Of a stretch of DNA of 64,000 nt, positions 9,662-19,149 are shown in pieces. The first letter of the stretch is position 1. Every line of letters begins with the position of its first letter. The DNA comes from Paenibacillus pectinilyticus. GTDB lineage: Bacteria; Bacillota; Bacilli; Paenibacillales; NBRC-103111. Both the position numbers and the translations under genes were made by a program. The notes beneath the pieces were generated by a model. The model did no database searches. It saw only the letters and a list, made by a program, of their open reading frames with translations, and was not told the DNA's origin. The DNA lies in NCBI RefSeq assembly GCF_001700435.1, contig NZ_LYPC01000014.1, forward strand, positions 1,054,001 to 1,118,000, read 5' to 3'.

Positions 9662-9682
9662 AAGCCGCGTCCCACGCGGCTT
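9662..9682 (-). terminator. Hairpin with terminator layout on the minus strand
   Basis: AAGCCGCGT (9662-9670) and ACGCGGCTT (9674-9682) form a perfect 9-bp stem with a 3-base loop. The plus-strand side is preceded by A residues, so the T-run follows it on the minus strand. No minus-strand gene is nearby; it may shield the binding-protein transcript from antisense transcription. Confidence 0.5.
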
Positions 9683-9724
9683 ACATAAGATAGGAATTGT
9701 CCTGCATCGCTTCTGTGATGTCGC

Positions 9725-9738
9725 CGTAACCGTTTACT
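9725..9738 (+). promoter_or_regulatory. Weak cre-like site upstream of permease operon
   Basis: CGTAACCGTTTACT matches TGWAANCGNTNWCA at 12 of 14 positions. It lies upstream of the permease operon, near a possible -10 (TATAAT, 9801-9806) for which I found no convincing -35. Confidence 0.3.
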
Positions 9739-9871
9739 TTCAGTCTGATATTTATACAAACACAACGGTTTTTTGCCTTCTGGCTGAGTTTCAACTCTTT
9801 TATAATAAAGATAGAGAAGAGAGGAAGCGAGGCTTCCACTCCATTAAATCGAGGTTAGGGGTTGATCACCA

Positions 9872-10774
9872 ATGAACAAGCTGCGTTATAACGACAACCT
9901 GGTGGGGTACGTATTTGCTTCCCCTTTCATTCTGGGATTTCTCATTTTTACGCTGTATCCCATCATTTCTTCACTCTTTTATTCGTTTACGGATTACAAC
10001 TTGTTTGATGCACCGAATTTTATAGGCTTTGACAACTATCACAAAATGTTTACGGCTGACGACAAGTATTGGAAGTCCGTTAGTGTAACTTTTACGTACG
10101 TTTTCGCTAGCGTGCCATTGCGACTCGCTTTCGCCTTGATGGTAGCGATCCTGCTGAATAAAGCGATTTCAGGTATCGGCATTTACCGCTCCGCGTTTTA
10201 CTTGCCTTCCTTGATTGGGGGCAGCGTGGCAGTCTCCATCATGTGGACGCAAGTATTTGGAGATAAAGGCTTGCTGAATTCCGCACTAGGTGTGATCGGT
10301 ATTCATACGGATACCTCCTGGATCGGGAACCCATCGACGGCCTTATGGACACTCATTGCTTTGTCAGTCTGGCAGTTCGGTTCTTCCATGCTCATCTTCC
10401 TTGCAGGTCTCAAAAACATTCCAGCTTCTTATTATGAAGCGGCTAGCGTGGACGGCGCGAATAAAGTTCGCCAGTTTTTCAAAATTACCCTCCCGCTGCT
10501 CAGCCCGATTATCCTATTCAACCTGATTATGCAAACGATTTCTGCATTCATGACCTTCACGCCAGCCTACATCATTTCACGCGGCGAAGGCGGACCGTTA
10601 GACAATACATTGCTTTATTCTTTGTACTTATACCGCAGAGCCTTCCAATTCTACGAAATGGGTTATGCGTCCGCGATGGCGTGGGTCATGCTGATCCTAG
10701 TCGGTATCATTGCACTTGTGATTTTCCAAACCTCGAAATATTGGGTTTACTACGAAAACAAAGGGGAGAAATAA
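9872..10774 (+). CDS. Sugar ABC transporter permease (MalF/UgpA type)
   Basis: This 300-residue integral membrane protein has six predicted helices, starting with [27 protein letters not shown]. The EAA loop ([26 protein letters not shown]) contacts the ATPase in this CUT1 family. It pairs with the permease gene 2 bp downstream and the lipoprotein at 8275 to form an oligosaccharide importer. The operon has no ATPase gene, so a shared MsmX-like ATPase elsewhere is likely. GAGG and GGGG stretches lie upstream of the ATG. Confidence 0.93.
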   Translation: MNKLRYNDNLVGYVFASPFILGFLIFTLYPIISSLFYSFTDYNLFDAPNFIGFDNYHKMFTADDKYWKSVSVTFTYVFASVPLRLAFALMVAILLNKAISGIGIYRSAFYLPSLIGGSVAVSIMWTQVFGDKGLLNSALGVIGIHTDTSWIGNPSTALWTLIALSVWQFGSSMLIFLAGLKNIPASYYEAASVDGANKVRQFFKITLPLLSPIILFNLIMQTISAFMTFTPAYIISRGEGGPLDNTLLYSLYLYRRAFQFYEMGYASAMAWVMLILVGIIALVIFQTSKYWVYYENKGEK

Positions 10775-10775
10775 C

Positions 10776-11618
10776 ATGGCATTTTCCTACAACTACAAAC
10801 GCTTTGGCTATCATCTCCTTTTAGTCCTATTGTCACTCGTGATGATGTATCCCATCATTTGGCTGCTGGCAAGCTCATTGAAGCCAAATGACGAAATTTT
10901 CTCAACCGCCTACAGCTTGATTCCGAGCCGTATTGCTTGGGAGAACTTTCAATCGGGCTGGAGAGGCTTTGCAGGCAATTCATTCGGCCGCTTCTTCCTG
11001 AACTCATTCTATATCGTGATCCTGTCTACGATCGGCGCGGTGGCAAGTTCTGCACTCGTTGCTTATGCTTTTGGACGTATTCCATTTTTTGGAAGAAACT
11101 TCTGGTTTGGCTGTATGATGCTAACCATGATGCTTCCGCATGACGTTACCATCATTCCACAATACGTACTATTCTCGAAGTTAGCATGGATTGGCTCTTT
11201 TAAACCAATTATCGTACCGCAGTTCTTTGCGATTCCCTTCTTTATCTTCTTGATTATGCAGTTCATTCGGACGATTCCCATTGAGCTTGATGAAGCTGCT
11301 AAAATGGACGGATGCAGTAAATATAGTATCTTTTTCCGAATTTTGGTGCCACTTATCGTTCCGGCACTCATCACATCAACGATCTTTTCCTTCTACTGGC
11401 GATGGGAAGATTTTATTAACCCGCTGCTTTACTTAAATAAACCGAGCCTGTACCCTGTGTCTTTGGCCTTGAAGCTTTTCTTAGACGGAGAGTCCGTGAA
11501 CAACTGGGGCGGCATGTTCGCAATGGCATCTGCGTCTCTTGTACCGATTATTGCGGTGTTCTTCATTTTCCAACGGTACATTGTTGAAGGGATTAGCACT
11601 AGCGGTTTGAAAGGATAG
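10776..11618 (+). CDS. Sugar ABC transporter permease (MalG/AraQ type)
   Basis: This 280-residue inner-membrane subunit is the partner of the preceding permease. It has the N-terminal helix ([21 protein letters not shown]), further helices and the EAA loop [27 protein letters not shown]. The C-terminal [16 protein letters not shown] is the usual ending of this family. The start codon follows GGGGAG and lies one base after the upstream stop, which points to translational coupling. The substrate is inferred from the adjacent GH105 gene. Confidence 0.93.
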   Translation: MAFSYNYKRFGYHLLLVLLSLVMMYPIIWLLASSLKPNDEIFSTAYSLIPSRIAWENFQSGWRGFAGNSFGRFFLNSFYIVILSTIGAVASSALVAYAFGRIPFFGRNFWFGCMMLTMMLPHDVTIIPQYVLFSKLAWIGSFKPIIVPQFFAIPFFIFLIMQFIRTIPIELDEAAKMDGCSKYSIFFRILVPLIVPALITSTIFSFYWRWEDFINPLLYLNKPSLYPVSLALKLFLDGESVNNWGGMFAMASASLVPIIAVFFIFQRYIVEGISTSGLKG

Positions 11619-11621
11619 AAG

Positions 11622-12686
11622 ATGAAAGGGGAACTTATAGACATGCCGAAATTAGTTTTTGATGACAATGAGATCAAATCAGTGATTGACCAGGTGGTAG
11701 ATCGCACCTTTCGGATGGACTTTGGATGGGATTGGCCAGGTGGCGTTGCGTTCTATGGCGTTTGTGAAGCGTACGCGGCGACAGGAGATGAGTCGTATTT
11801 AACTAGGCTGAAGGCTTGGGTGGACGAAAATATGGAGGATGGCTTACCGAAGCTTTCCGTTAATGCGGTATCTATCGGACATTCCCTTCTGACCCTGTAT
11901 GAAGTGACGAAAGAGGAGAAATATCTCGACACAGTCAAGGAAATGGCTGAGTTCCTGACTTCAGAAGCGGAGCGATTCGGCAATGATATTCTCCAGCATA
12001 CGGTGAATTCAGAGACTTATAATTTCCCTGAGCAAGCGTGGGTTGATACGATGTTCATGGCCGGTTACTTCCTACTTCGTGTAGGTACATTGCTAAATCG
12101 TGAAGATTATTTCGAGGATGGATTGAAGCAATATCACGGACATGAGAATGTCCTGCAGGATGCTAAAACCAACCTGTATTATCATGGCTGGGATAACATT
12201 GCACAGAATAATATGTCGTCCATCTTCTGGGCGCGCGGTAACTCCTGGGCAGCATTAACGATGGCGCGTGCGCTCCATCTGGTGCCCGTGACGCATCCGT
12301 CATTCATGATCATCGATGGCTCGCTGCGTGATCAACTGAGCTCACTCGTCCGTTTACAGGATGAATCCGGCTTGTGGCACACGATCGTGGATGATGAGAC
12401 GGCTCCGCTCGAAACGTCAGGCTCATCGGGTATCGCGACAGCGCTGTTAACCCGCGGCAGGCTGTACAACAAGTACACGCAGAAGTCGATCGACGGTATT
12501 TTGGCACGCATCACTGAGGATGGAACCGTAACGGGTGTGTCTGCAGGTACAGCCGTGATGAAGAATGCCGAAGGCTACAAAGGCGTGCCTGATAAACGTA
12601 TTCAAGGTTGGGGACAAGGCTTAACCTTGACGTTCCTTGCAGAGGTGCTTCTTTCGAGGAAGAATAGCTTCGGGAACGGGTGTTGA
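11622..12686 (+). CDS. GH105 unsaturated (rhamno)galacturonyl hydrolase
   Basis: This 354-residue enzyme is of the GH88/GH105 (alpha/alpha)6-barrel type. Members remove the 4,5-unsaturated uronic acid that polysaccharide lyases leave at the non-reducing end of oligosaccharides. Supporting motifs are QAWVDTMFMAGYFL, whose Asp (codon 142) matches the catalytic Asp of YteR-like enzymes, then FWARGNSWAALTMAR and the C-terminal GWGQGLTLTFLAEVLL. There is no signal peptide, as expected for an enzyme acting after uptake. It ends the permease operon, 3 bp after the second permease stop. The ATG at 11622 has AAAGGA upstream; the Met at 11643 is an alternative. Confidence 0.88.
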   Translation: MKGELIDMPKLVFDDNEIKSVIDQVVDRTFRMDFGWDWPGGVAFYGVCEAYAATGDESYLTRLKAWVDENMEDGLPKLSVNAVSIGHSLLTLYEVTKEEKYLDTVKEMAEFLTSEAERFGNDILQHTVNSETYNFPEQAWVDTMFMAGYFLLRVGTLLNREDYFEDGLKQYHGHENVLQDAKTNLYYHGWDNIAQNNMSSIFWARGNSWAALTMARALHLVPVTHPSFMIIDGSLRDQLSSLVRLQDESGLWHTIVDDETAPLETSGSSGIATALLTRGRLYNKYTQKSIDGILARITEDGTVTGVSAGTAVMKNAEGYKGVPDKRIQGWGQGLTLTFLAEVLLSRKNSFGNGC

Positions 12687-12699
12687 GTTAGATGAAAAC

Positions 12700-12768
12700 C
12701 TCCAGTTTCATTTCGGCTTTCTGTGACTTTCACAGGGAATGGCCGAACATGTGACTGGAGTTTTTTTT
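12700..12768 (+). terminator. Terminator of the 9872-12686 operon
   Basis: Outer arms CTCCAGT (12700-12706) and ACTGGAG (12754-12760) enclose an inner CTGTGA/TCACAG hairpin (12721-12735), and eight T residues follow. The layout is a branched rho-independent terminator. Confidence 0.8.
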
Positions 12769-12851
12769 GTTTCGCGATTACTATGGGAAAACGAAGAGGA
12801 CGTCCCGTAAGTAGCACTTACTACTTCTATAGTAACTATATTCTTTTGACC

Positions 12852-13090
12852 AATAAGCACCCGCAGTGGTCTTATCCTACGAATAATTACAAGATCTGAA
12901 GCGATAGGCACGCTAGGAATGCTTATCATGCGAGTATGCGCTCAAAATGGCACCTCATGGGACCATTACGCACTCGCCGTGGGCTTATCGCATGAATAAT
13001 CACGACTACTAAGGCAATAAGCCCACTAGGATTACCTATTCAGCAAGTACTCGCTTAAACGGGGCTGTCTCTAAAGGTCTAATAAGACCT
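12852..13090. repeat. Degenerate ~51-52 bp hairpin array between convergent genes
   Basis: This fills much of the 528-bp gap between the GH105 and GH42 genes. Imperfect units start at 12852, 12903 and 13016, with a poorer one around 12946-12984. Each pairs an ATAAGC/ATAGGC half-site with a later CTTATC/CTATTC half-site, followed by a GAATA/GAGTA/AAGTA box. The first two are 51 bp apart. AGGTCT-AATA-AGACCT at 13075-13090 falls close to the next expected position. No coding potential is seen. The unit layout resembles the cleaner arrays at 26.7 and 46.6 kb. Confidence 0.55.
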
Positions 13091-13131
13091 AAGCGATAGC
13101 TTTGTTTTGTTTTAAAATAGCCAGAAACAAA

Positions 13132-13153
13132 GGGGCTAATCAAATTTTGCCCC
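13132..13153 (-). terminator. Possible terminator of the GH42 gene
   Basis: GGGGC (13132-13136) and GCCCC (13149-13153) form a short stem. On the minus strand the stem is followed by TTTGTTT. The stem is only 5 bp, so confidence is moderate. Confidence 0.4.
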
Positions 13154-13214
13154 GATCGCAATTCTGTTTGGCTTTTGGGACACCCCTTTGGTTATCTAGA
13201 GCTGAGCGCAGCAC

Positions 13215-15212
13215 TTATCGATGAAACTGGATTACTTTATGCTCATAGCGGCCAATTTCAAGTCGACCGGCACGGTAAATCGCTCTTGTATTCGGATCGA
13301 AACCATCCTGTGGCAGGGTTACGCTGCCGCCTGCGCCGTCCATGTTAACGACGACCCAGATGTCGCAATCAGCACCATGTCTTGGTGCGACAATCGTTCC
13401 GATAGTCACGTCGGTGCGAAGGGAAACGCCTGCAGCGTCCGCATAGTGCACGATGAGACGGTTCAACATCTCCTCGCCCTCATCACCTGCTGGCATGGAA
13501 CCGAGCATGACGATCTTCCCTTTGCCGTGACTCTTCTCGGTCAGGAAAGCCAATCCTGGCGTTAGTCCCGAGGTCACAGTGCCAACGGCAACGGCTTCTT
13601 TCGGTTCGAAAACGGAGCTCCAGAGCGAGAGCGGGGCGGCGATGTCAAAAGCGCTGCCGATGGAGTTGCTGCCATCCATAGGGAACGTGTAGACAGTTTC
13701 CACACCGGCTAATTGCTCTAAATCACCGAGCGCTGCCTTCGTATGCATCGTGTGTTCTTCTGTACGCCCGCCAGAGAGTGGGCCTACCACCCACACGCCG
13801 CCTACGGCGACGAATGCCGCAGCACGCTGAATCAAATCAGCGGAGATATAAGGGAGAAATGGCGTGAACAGCAGTTTGTAGCCAGTCAGATCTCCACCTT
13901 CTGGGACCACATCCCGGTGAATGCCTGTGTTTAGGATCCGCTCATAGAAATCGGTCGTGAGGCCGCGATGATTCAGCCCTTGGTGCGGTTCCGTTTTCAG
14001 GAACGCTTTGGACACATCGGAATACGTCATGGCCACTTCGGCTTGCGTAGGCCGTGTAGCTAAGATCGTCGCTTCGATTTCTTGTCTCGCCTGCTCGACT
14101 TCCAGCACGTTCGGGAAGCCAACGGTAGGCTTGCCCCACGTGGAGATGACGGAGCCATGAGGCTGCTCGCAGCCTGCCCGCTGTTGCCTCCAAAGCCAGT
14201 AACAAAATGCTTCTGCACCAAGTGCATAAGCGGCAACAGCTTCAGCTTTGAGATAGCCATTGGGATGAGGCTTCGCATAACTTGCAAGGGAAGCCGCATG
14301 GGATGGGCTCGTTTCCATGATCCAATAATCGCGTCCACTTTTGAAATTACGCCAAAGATCGTTATTTAATAAATAATTCGCTGGATTATCATACGTCGCG
14401 TACGTATCGAAGGAGGCAAAATCCAGCTCGCGGAACAGCCGCTCGTTATCCACACTAAAGGCAACACTGCTATTATGCGTAATGGGCGCATCGGAGAATC
14501 GTCGAATGATGGCTGCTTGCTCGTCCGAAAACTGTGCGATTTTCTCCATCGAGAATCGTTGGTACATCGTGCTGAGAGACGAATTATGCAAGAACGGCGC
14601 AGGACCTGGCTGCGGGACTTGCTCGAAGCTATGGTAATATTCGCTCCATATTTGCGTGCCCCAAGCTTCATTCAGCTTCTGGGTGGTTTCATATCTCGCT
14701 TCCAGCCATTGATGCCACTGCGTGAGACAGGTTGCACACATACATTCGGATACATGTGCTTTAAATTCATTATCAATCTGCCAACCGATCACGCCTGGTA
14801 AGCGGCCATTTGCTCGTGCAATATGCTCCGTGATGAGGGCAGCTTTCTCGCGAAAATAGGGGTGATTCGTACAAGCGTGTTGACGTGAGCCGTGGCCCAT
14901 AACTTGCCTCTGATCATTCACATACATCCGCTCAGGATGCCCATGCGTGAACCAAATCGGCGGTGTAGGTGTCGGCGTACACATAACGGTTTCGATGCCA
15001 TTTTCATGCAGAAGATTCACCATTTTAACAAAAAATCCAAGATCAATTTTACCCTCAGTGGGTTCCATATTGGACCAAGCGAATTCGCCAATTCGCACGA
15101 CATTTATGCCAGCTTGTTTCATTAACGCGATATCTTGCTCAATGACAGAGGCATCCCAAAGCTCTGGATACCAGGCTGCGCCGTGATACAACTTATTTCC
15201 CATTTTCATCAT
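13215..15212 (-). CDS. GH42 beta-galactosidase
   Basis: This 665-residue enzyme hydrolyses terminal beta-galactosides. It opens with GAAWYPELW, the usual start of the GH42 TIM barrel. The acid/base Glu149 is in WQIDNEF and the probable nucleophile Glu300 is in IMETSPS. A trimerisation domain follows from about 390 and a small beta domain ends the protein. No signal peptide is seen, so it is probably cytoplasmic. Beside rhamnogalacturonan genes, it may trim galactan side chains of pectin. MMKM at the start leaves three possible ATGs (15212, 15209, 15203); GAGG lies just upstream. It diverges from the LplB-like permease gene. Confidence 0.92.
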   Translation of the reverse strand: MMKMGNKLYHGAAWYPELWDASVIEQDIALMKQAGINVVRIGEFAWSNMEPTEGKIDLGFFVKMVNLLHENGIETVMCTPTPTPPIWFTHGHPERMYVNDQRQVMGHGSRQHACTNHPYFREKAALITEHIARANGRLPGVIGWQIDNEFKAHVSECMCATCLTQWHQWLEARYETTQKLNEAWGTQIWSEYYHSFEQVPQPGPAPFLHNSSLSTMYQRFSMEKIAQFSDEQAAIIRRFSDAPITHNSSVAFSVDNERLFRELDFASFDTYATYDNPANYLLNNDLWRNFKSGRDYWIMETSPSHAASLASYAKPHPNGYLKAEAVAAYALGAEAFCYWLWRQQRAGCEQPHGSVISTWGKPTVGFPNVLEVEQARQEIEATILATRPTQAEVAMTYSDVSKAFLKTEPHQGLNHRGLTTDFYERILNTGIHRDVVPEGGDLTGYKLLFTPFLPYISADLIQRAAAFVAVGGVWVVGPLSGGRTEEHTMHTKAALGDLEQLAGVETVYTFPMDGSNSIGSAFDIAAPLSLWSSVFEPKEAVAVGTVTSGLTPGLAFLTEKSHGKGKIVMLGSMPAGDEGEEMLNRLIVHYADAAGVSLRTDVTIGTIVAPRHGADCDIWVVVNMDGAGGSVTLPQDGFDPNTRAIYRAGRLEIGRYEHKVIQFHR

Positions 15213-15455
15213 CCATCCTCTGTGTCTGAAAGTTAGTTTCTACTATAAATGCTATTCCAGTCAGGGGCAATAACACATTCTTGCTGGAAATATTAGGGCA
15301 TTTGAATTGTTTTGAAGGGTTTGCACTTTCTTGAGCGATGATGAATTTAAGAAATTGGAAGGGCTTACAAGAATGTCTGATTGGCGGTAAATGCCAGTCG
15401 AGACATAATAGGGCTACAACGCGAACAAGGCGATCAACAGATGGAGGTGAAGAGA

Positions 15456-16427
15456 ATGAAGCAAGAGGCTGCTTCTAGCGACATAGGGATCGTTCAAGCT
15501 TCAGATGTAAAAGTACATCGTAGAACGCAGATGTGTAGCAGGTTGCGCAAGGATAAATGGATCTACGTGCTGATGATGCCGGGCTTGTTGTATTTCATTA
15601 TTTTCAAGTATGTACCCATGTGGGGTGTGCTGCTTGCCTTTAAGAACTATCAGCCCTTTCTTGGATTTTGGAAGAGCGATTGGGTTGGCTTGGAGCATTT
15701 TCGTGTATTTTTTCAAAATCCGGAGTTCTTTATGCTGCTCCGTAATACGCTGTTGCTCTCATTCTACAATTTGGTCTTCTACTTCCCGGCACCGATTGTA
15801 CTGGCCTTACTTCTGAATGAGATAAAAGTAAATCTCTACAAAAGAACGATTCAAACCTTGATTTATGTGCCGCATTTTATCTCTTTAGTCATCGTTGCTA
15901 GCTTGACTTATGTTTTCCTAACAACACAAGGCGGGCTCGTAAATGAACTATTACAGAAATATGTTGGACATAAAATTGATTTTCTCGCTAGTCCGAGCTG
16001 GTTCCGGCCGATGATCATCCTTCAAACGATGTGGAAGGAATGCGGTTTTGGAACAATTATTTTTCTGGCAGCGTTAGCTGGCGTAGATGTAGAACAGTAT
16101 GAAGCAGCCATCACGGATGGAGCCAATCGCTGGAGACAGCTGTGGCATATTACACTGCCTTCGATTCGAAGCACCATCGTCATCCTGCTCATCTTACGGA
16201 TGGGGGATGTGCTGGATAATGGATTTGAACAAATATTTCTTATGTTAAATCCGCTGAACCGGGATGTGGCAGAAGTATTCGATACCTATGTCTACATGAT
16301 GGGGATCACACAGGGAGCATTTAGTTACAGTACAGCTGTCGGCTTGTTCAAAGCGGTTATTGGCGTCATCTTGGTCCTAGGCGCAAACTGGACAGCCAAA
16401 CGTTTTGGTCAATCAGGCATTTACTAG
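15456..16427 (+). CDS. LplB-like polysaccharide ABC transporter permease
   Basis: This 323-residue permease is of the LplB/YtcP-YteP class that takes up pectic oligosaccharides. A basic cytoplasmic N-terminus leads into WIYVLMMPGLLYFIIFKYVPMWG, typical of this class. Further helices and the EAA loop (YEAAITDGANRWRQLWHITLPSI) follow. GGAGGTG at 15443-15449, with six bases of spacing, selects the ATG at 15456 over in-frame upstream starts at 15381 and 15441. It forms an import operon with the next two genes; no ATPase gene is present. Confidence 0.92.
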   Translation: MKQEAASSDIGIVQASDVKVHRRTQMCSRLRKDKWIYVLMMPGLLYFIIFKYVPMWGVLLAFKNYQPFLGFWKSDWVGLEHFRVFFQNPEFFMLLRNTLLLSFYNLVFYFPAPIVLALLLNEIKVNLYKRTIQTLIYVPHFISLVIVASLTYVFLTTQGGLVNELLQKYVGHKIDFLASPSWFRPMIILQTMWKECGFGTIIFLAALAGVDVEQYEAAITDGANRWRQLWHITLPSIRSTIVILLILRMGDVLDNGFEQIFLMLNPLNRDVAEVFDTYVYMMGITQGAFSYSTAVGLFKAVIGVILVLGANWTAKRFGQSGIY

Positions 16428-16462
16428 GATCCGATTACTATGGAGTAAAGGAGGAGAGGGTT

Positions 16463-17347
16463 TTGGCCAAACAATATAAGAGTGTTTCTGGAACCATCTT
16501 CGATGTGAGTAATTATGTTGTACTTGGCGTCATTGGCATCGTTGCCATATTACCGTTTCTCTATGTCATTGCCGGGTCATTTGCATCGGATGCAGAGTTA
16601 ACGAGGCGAGCGGTTTTTCTCATTCCGGAGACGTTTACCTTATCGGCCTACCGTTTTATATTCTCCACGGATACGATTATGCAAAGTATCGGGGTATCCC
16701 TCTATGTCATGATCGTAGGTACCTTTGTGAATCTGTTTTTCACAGTCACCATGGCTTATGCCTTATCCAAGCGGAGTTTGATGGGGCGGAATACTGTCTT
16801 GAATTTGATCATTTTCTCTATGCTGTTTGGCGGTGGATTAATTCCGACCTATCTGGTCATTCGCGAACTGCATATGTTGGACACTTATTGGGCTTTGATG
16901 ATTCCTGGTGCAATTAGCGCCTTTAACCTCATTATTGTCAAAAACTTTTTCCAAGAGCTCCCCCCGGAGCTAGAGGAAGCAGCGAAAATCGATGGATGTA
17001 CAGAGCTTGGTCTACTCTGGCGAATCGTACTGCCGTTATCTATGCCAGTGCTGGCAACCTTTACGTTATTTTATGCCGTCGGACATTGGAACAATTTCTT
17101 CTCGGCCTTGCTATACATCAATGACCCTGCAAAATGGCCTCTGCAAGTATTGCTTAGACAAATCGTTTTATTATCACAGGCAGCAGCAGGAGATATCAAT
17201 TCCATGGATCCCAATTTTGTGCAACCGCCCGAACAATCTATTAAGATGGCCGTTATCGTCGTAGGCACCATCCCAATCCTGCTTGTCTATCCGTTCCTGC
17301 AAAAACATTTTGCCAAAGGGGTCTTGATCGGTTCGGTCAAGGGGTAA
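16463..17347 (+). CDS. LplC-like ABC transporter permease
   Basis: This 294-residue permease is the partner of the LplB-like protein. It has six helices and the EAA loop LPPELEEAAKIDGCTELGLLWRIVLPLSMP, and ends with the class-typical FAKGVLIGSVKG. The start codon is TTG, supported by a strong AGGAGGAGAGGG just upstream. It lies between the LplB-like and LplA-like genes in the order usual for this transporter class. Confidence 0.92.
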   Translation: MAKQYKSVSGTIFDVSNYVVLGVIGIVAILPFLYVIAGSFASDAELTRRAVFLIPETFTLSAYRFIFSTDTIMQSIGVSLYVMIVGTFVNLFFTVTMAYALSKRSLMGRNTVLNLIIFSMLFGGGLIPTYLVIRELHMLDTYWALMIPGAISAFNLIIVKNFFQELPPELEEAAKIDGCTELGLLWRIVLPLSMPVLATFTLFYAVGHWNNFFSALLYINDPAKWPLQVLLRQIVLLSQAAAGDINSMDPNFVQPPEQSIKMAVIVVGTIPILLVYPFLQKHFAKGVLIGSVKG

Positions 17348-17394
17348 CGGATTACGATAGAGGCAAGTCCATATCCTAGAGGAGGCATGATTAG

Positions 17395-18981
17395 ATGAAA
17401 AATAATGCGAAAAAATGGGTTTCCGTAGCAACTGTAGGCACAGCAGTTATGACGACCATCGTTGGATGCAGCAGTGACAAAGAGGGCTCAGCGACACCGG
17501 CAGCATCTATTTCTCCAACACAAGCGGCTGCACAGACCAAGGCGCCAGAGAATCTTGCTCCACTTGATCTCAGCATTATGCTTCCGATCTTCAAGACGAA
17601 TTTCCCGAAAGATGATGGGCCCGTTACGACCGAAATTGAGAAAAAAACGAATACGAATATTCATCTGGAGTGGGTGCCTAACGCGTCGTACACGGATAAA
17701 TTTAATATTACATTGGCTTCAGGGAAGCTGCCACAGATCATCTATGTTGGTGATGTAAAGAACCCAAGTTTCGTAAATGCGGCTAAATCGGGTGCGTTCT
17801 GGGAAGTTGGAAAATACTTGAAAGATTACCCGAATCTCAGTAAATCCAATCAAGTCATCATGAACAATTCGTCCATTGAGGGGAAAAACTATGGCATTTA
17901 TCGCGGCCGTGCTTTGGGTCGAAATGGGATCAACTATCGGAAAGACTGGCTAGAAGCTGTTGGTATGCAGCCGCCCAAAACGATTGATGATTTCTACGCG
18001 ATGCTCAAAGCATTTAAAGAGAAAGATCCCGATAAAAATGGCAAGGATGACACATATGGTATGGTTTTGGTCAAATGGACGGGGCAATGGGCAAGCGGCT
18101 TCGATACCATTAAGCTCTGGTTCGGGGCGCCAAATAAATGGGGTATCGTAGATGGGAAGCTTGTACCTGAGCATCAAACTGCAGAATATTTGGAAGCGCT
18201 TAAATTCATGAAAAAGCTGTATGATGAGAAGCTGATCAATCAAGATTTTGCGGTATTTGATTCAGCGAAGTGGAACGATCCTATCGTCAATAATCAAGCA
18301 GGGGTCATTGTAGACGTAACGGATACAGCGACACGTATTGATGATCGCATACATGCGGCGCTTGCCAAAGAGGGCAAAGATAATCCTAACATTCATTATG
18401 TAGATAATATGATTGGTGTCACTGGCAAAAATGGCCTGAAAGCATTACCGACCTCCGGATTTGCAGGTATCCTCGCCATTTCCAAATCCAGCGTGAAGAC
18501 GGAGGATGAGCTCAAGCGTGTTTTGAAATTTTTGGATCAAATGAATGAGCCTGATCTTCAAACATTAGCTGGATACGGCATTGAAGGCAAGCATTACACC
18601 AAGGAAGGTGATGCGCTCGTGCCAAGTAAAGATACAGCGCTTCTCGAGTCCGAAGTGGAAGGCTTAAACCAAATGCTGCCGTTCATCCCAGAGGATCGCG
18701 GCCTGAAGGTGAAGCAAACACCGCTTCGTTTGCAAACGACACAGATCCAGAAGGATGCGGAGCAGTACATCGTAGCCAATCCAGCTGAGCCGTTCATCTC
18801 CTCGGTTTACTCGCAAAAAGGTCAGCAGTTGGATAACATCATTAACGATGCACGCATTAAATTCATCGTCGGCCAAAGTGACGAAGCCGCTTTGAAGGCA
18901 GCGTTTGAGACGTGGAAGAAATCCGGTGGCGATGATCTAGTGAAAGAAATGAATGAGTTGTATGCTGCAGCAAAGAAATAA
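17395..18981 (+). CDS. LplA-like extracellular solute-binding lipoprotein
   Basis: This 528-residue lipoprotein is the binding component for the two preceding permeases. The signal ends in TIVGC, with the lipidated Cys at about residue 25, followed by a Ser/Ala/Pro linker. The mature region has the long family layout (LDLSIMLPIFKTNFPKDDGPV, later GINYRKDWLEAVGMQPPKTIDDFYAMLKAF) seen in LplA/YtcQ proteins. These are about 100 residues longer than ordinary family 1 receptors. GGAGG lies upstream and a terminator lies directly downstream. The expected ligand is a rhamnogalacturonan-derived oligosaccharide, inferred from the downstream enzymes. Confidence 0.92.
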   Translation: MKNNAKKWVSVATVGTAVMTTIVGCSSDKEGSATPAASISPTQAAAQTKAPENLAPLDLSIMLPIFKTNFPKDDGPVTTEIEKKTNTNIHLEWVPNASYTDKFNITLASGKLPQIIYVGDVKNPSFVNAAKSGAFWEVGKYLKDYPNLSKSNQVIMNNSSIEGKNYGIYRGRALGRNGINYRKDWLEAVGMQPPKTIDDFYAMLKAFKEKDPDKNGKDDTYGMVLVKWTGQWASGFDTIKLWFGAPNKWGIVDGKLVPEHQTAEYLEALKFMKKLYDEKLINQDFAVFDSAKWNDPIVNNQAGVIVDVTDTATRIDDRIHAALAKEGKDNPNIHYVDNMIGVTGKNGLKALPTSGFAGILAISKSSVKTEDELKRVLKFLDQMNEPDLQTLAGYGIEGKHYTKEGDALVPSKDTALLESEVEGLNQMLPFIPEDRGLKVKQTPLRLQTTQIQKDAEQYIVANPAEPFISSVYSQKGQQLDNIINDARIKFIVGQSDEAALKAAFETWKKSGGDDLVKEMNELYAAAKK

Positions 18982-18987
18982 GGTGGA

Positions 18988-19016
18988 AGCCGTGTCTGGG
19001 GACACGGCTTTTTTTG
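18988..19016 (+). terminator. Rho-independent terminator after LplA-like gene
   Basis: AGCCGTGTC (18988-18996) and GACACGGCT (19001-19009) form a 9-bp stem with a TGGG loop, followed by seven T residues. Confidence 0.92.
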
Positions 19017-19149
19017 AACGCACAACGCCAAAAAGTCGGAAAATTAATACAAATCCACTGGAAATTCTCTTCCACCTTCTCGCTAATCGTTATACGCTTT
19101 AAGGTAAAGTCTACGCTCCAAACTAAACTTTCGAACGGTTGGTGAGTGC

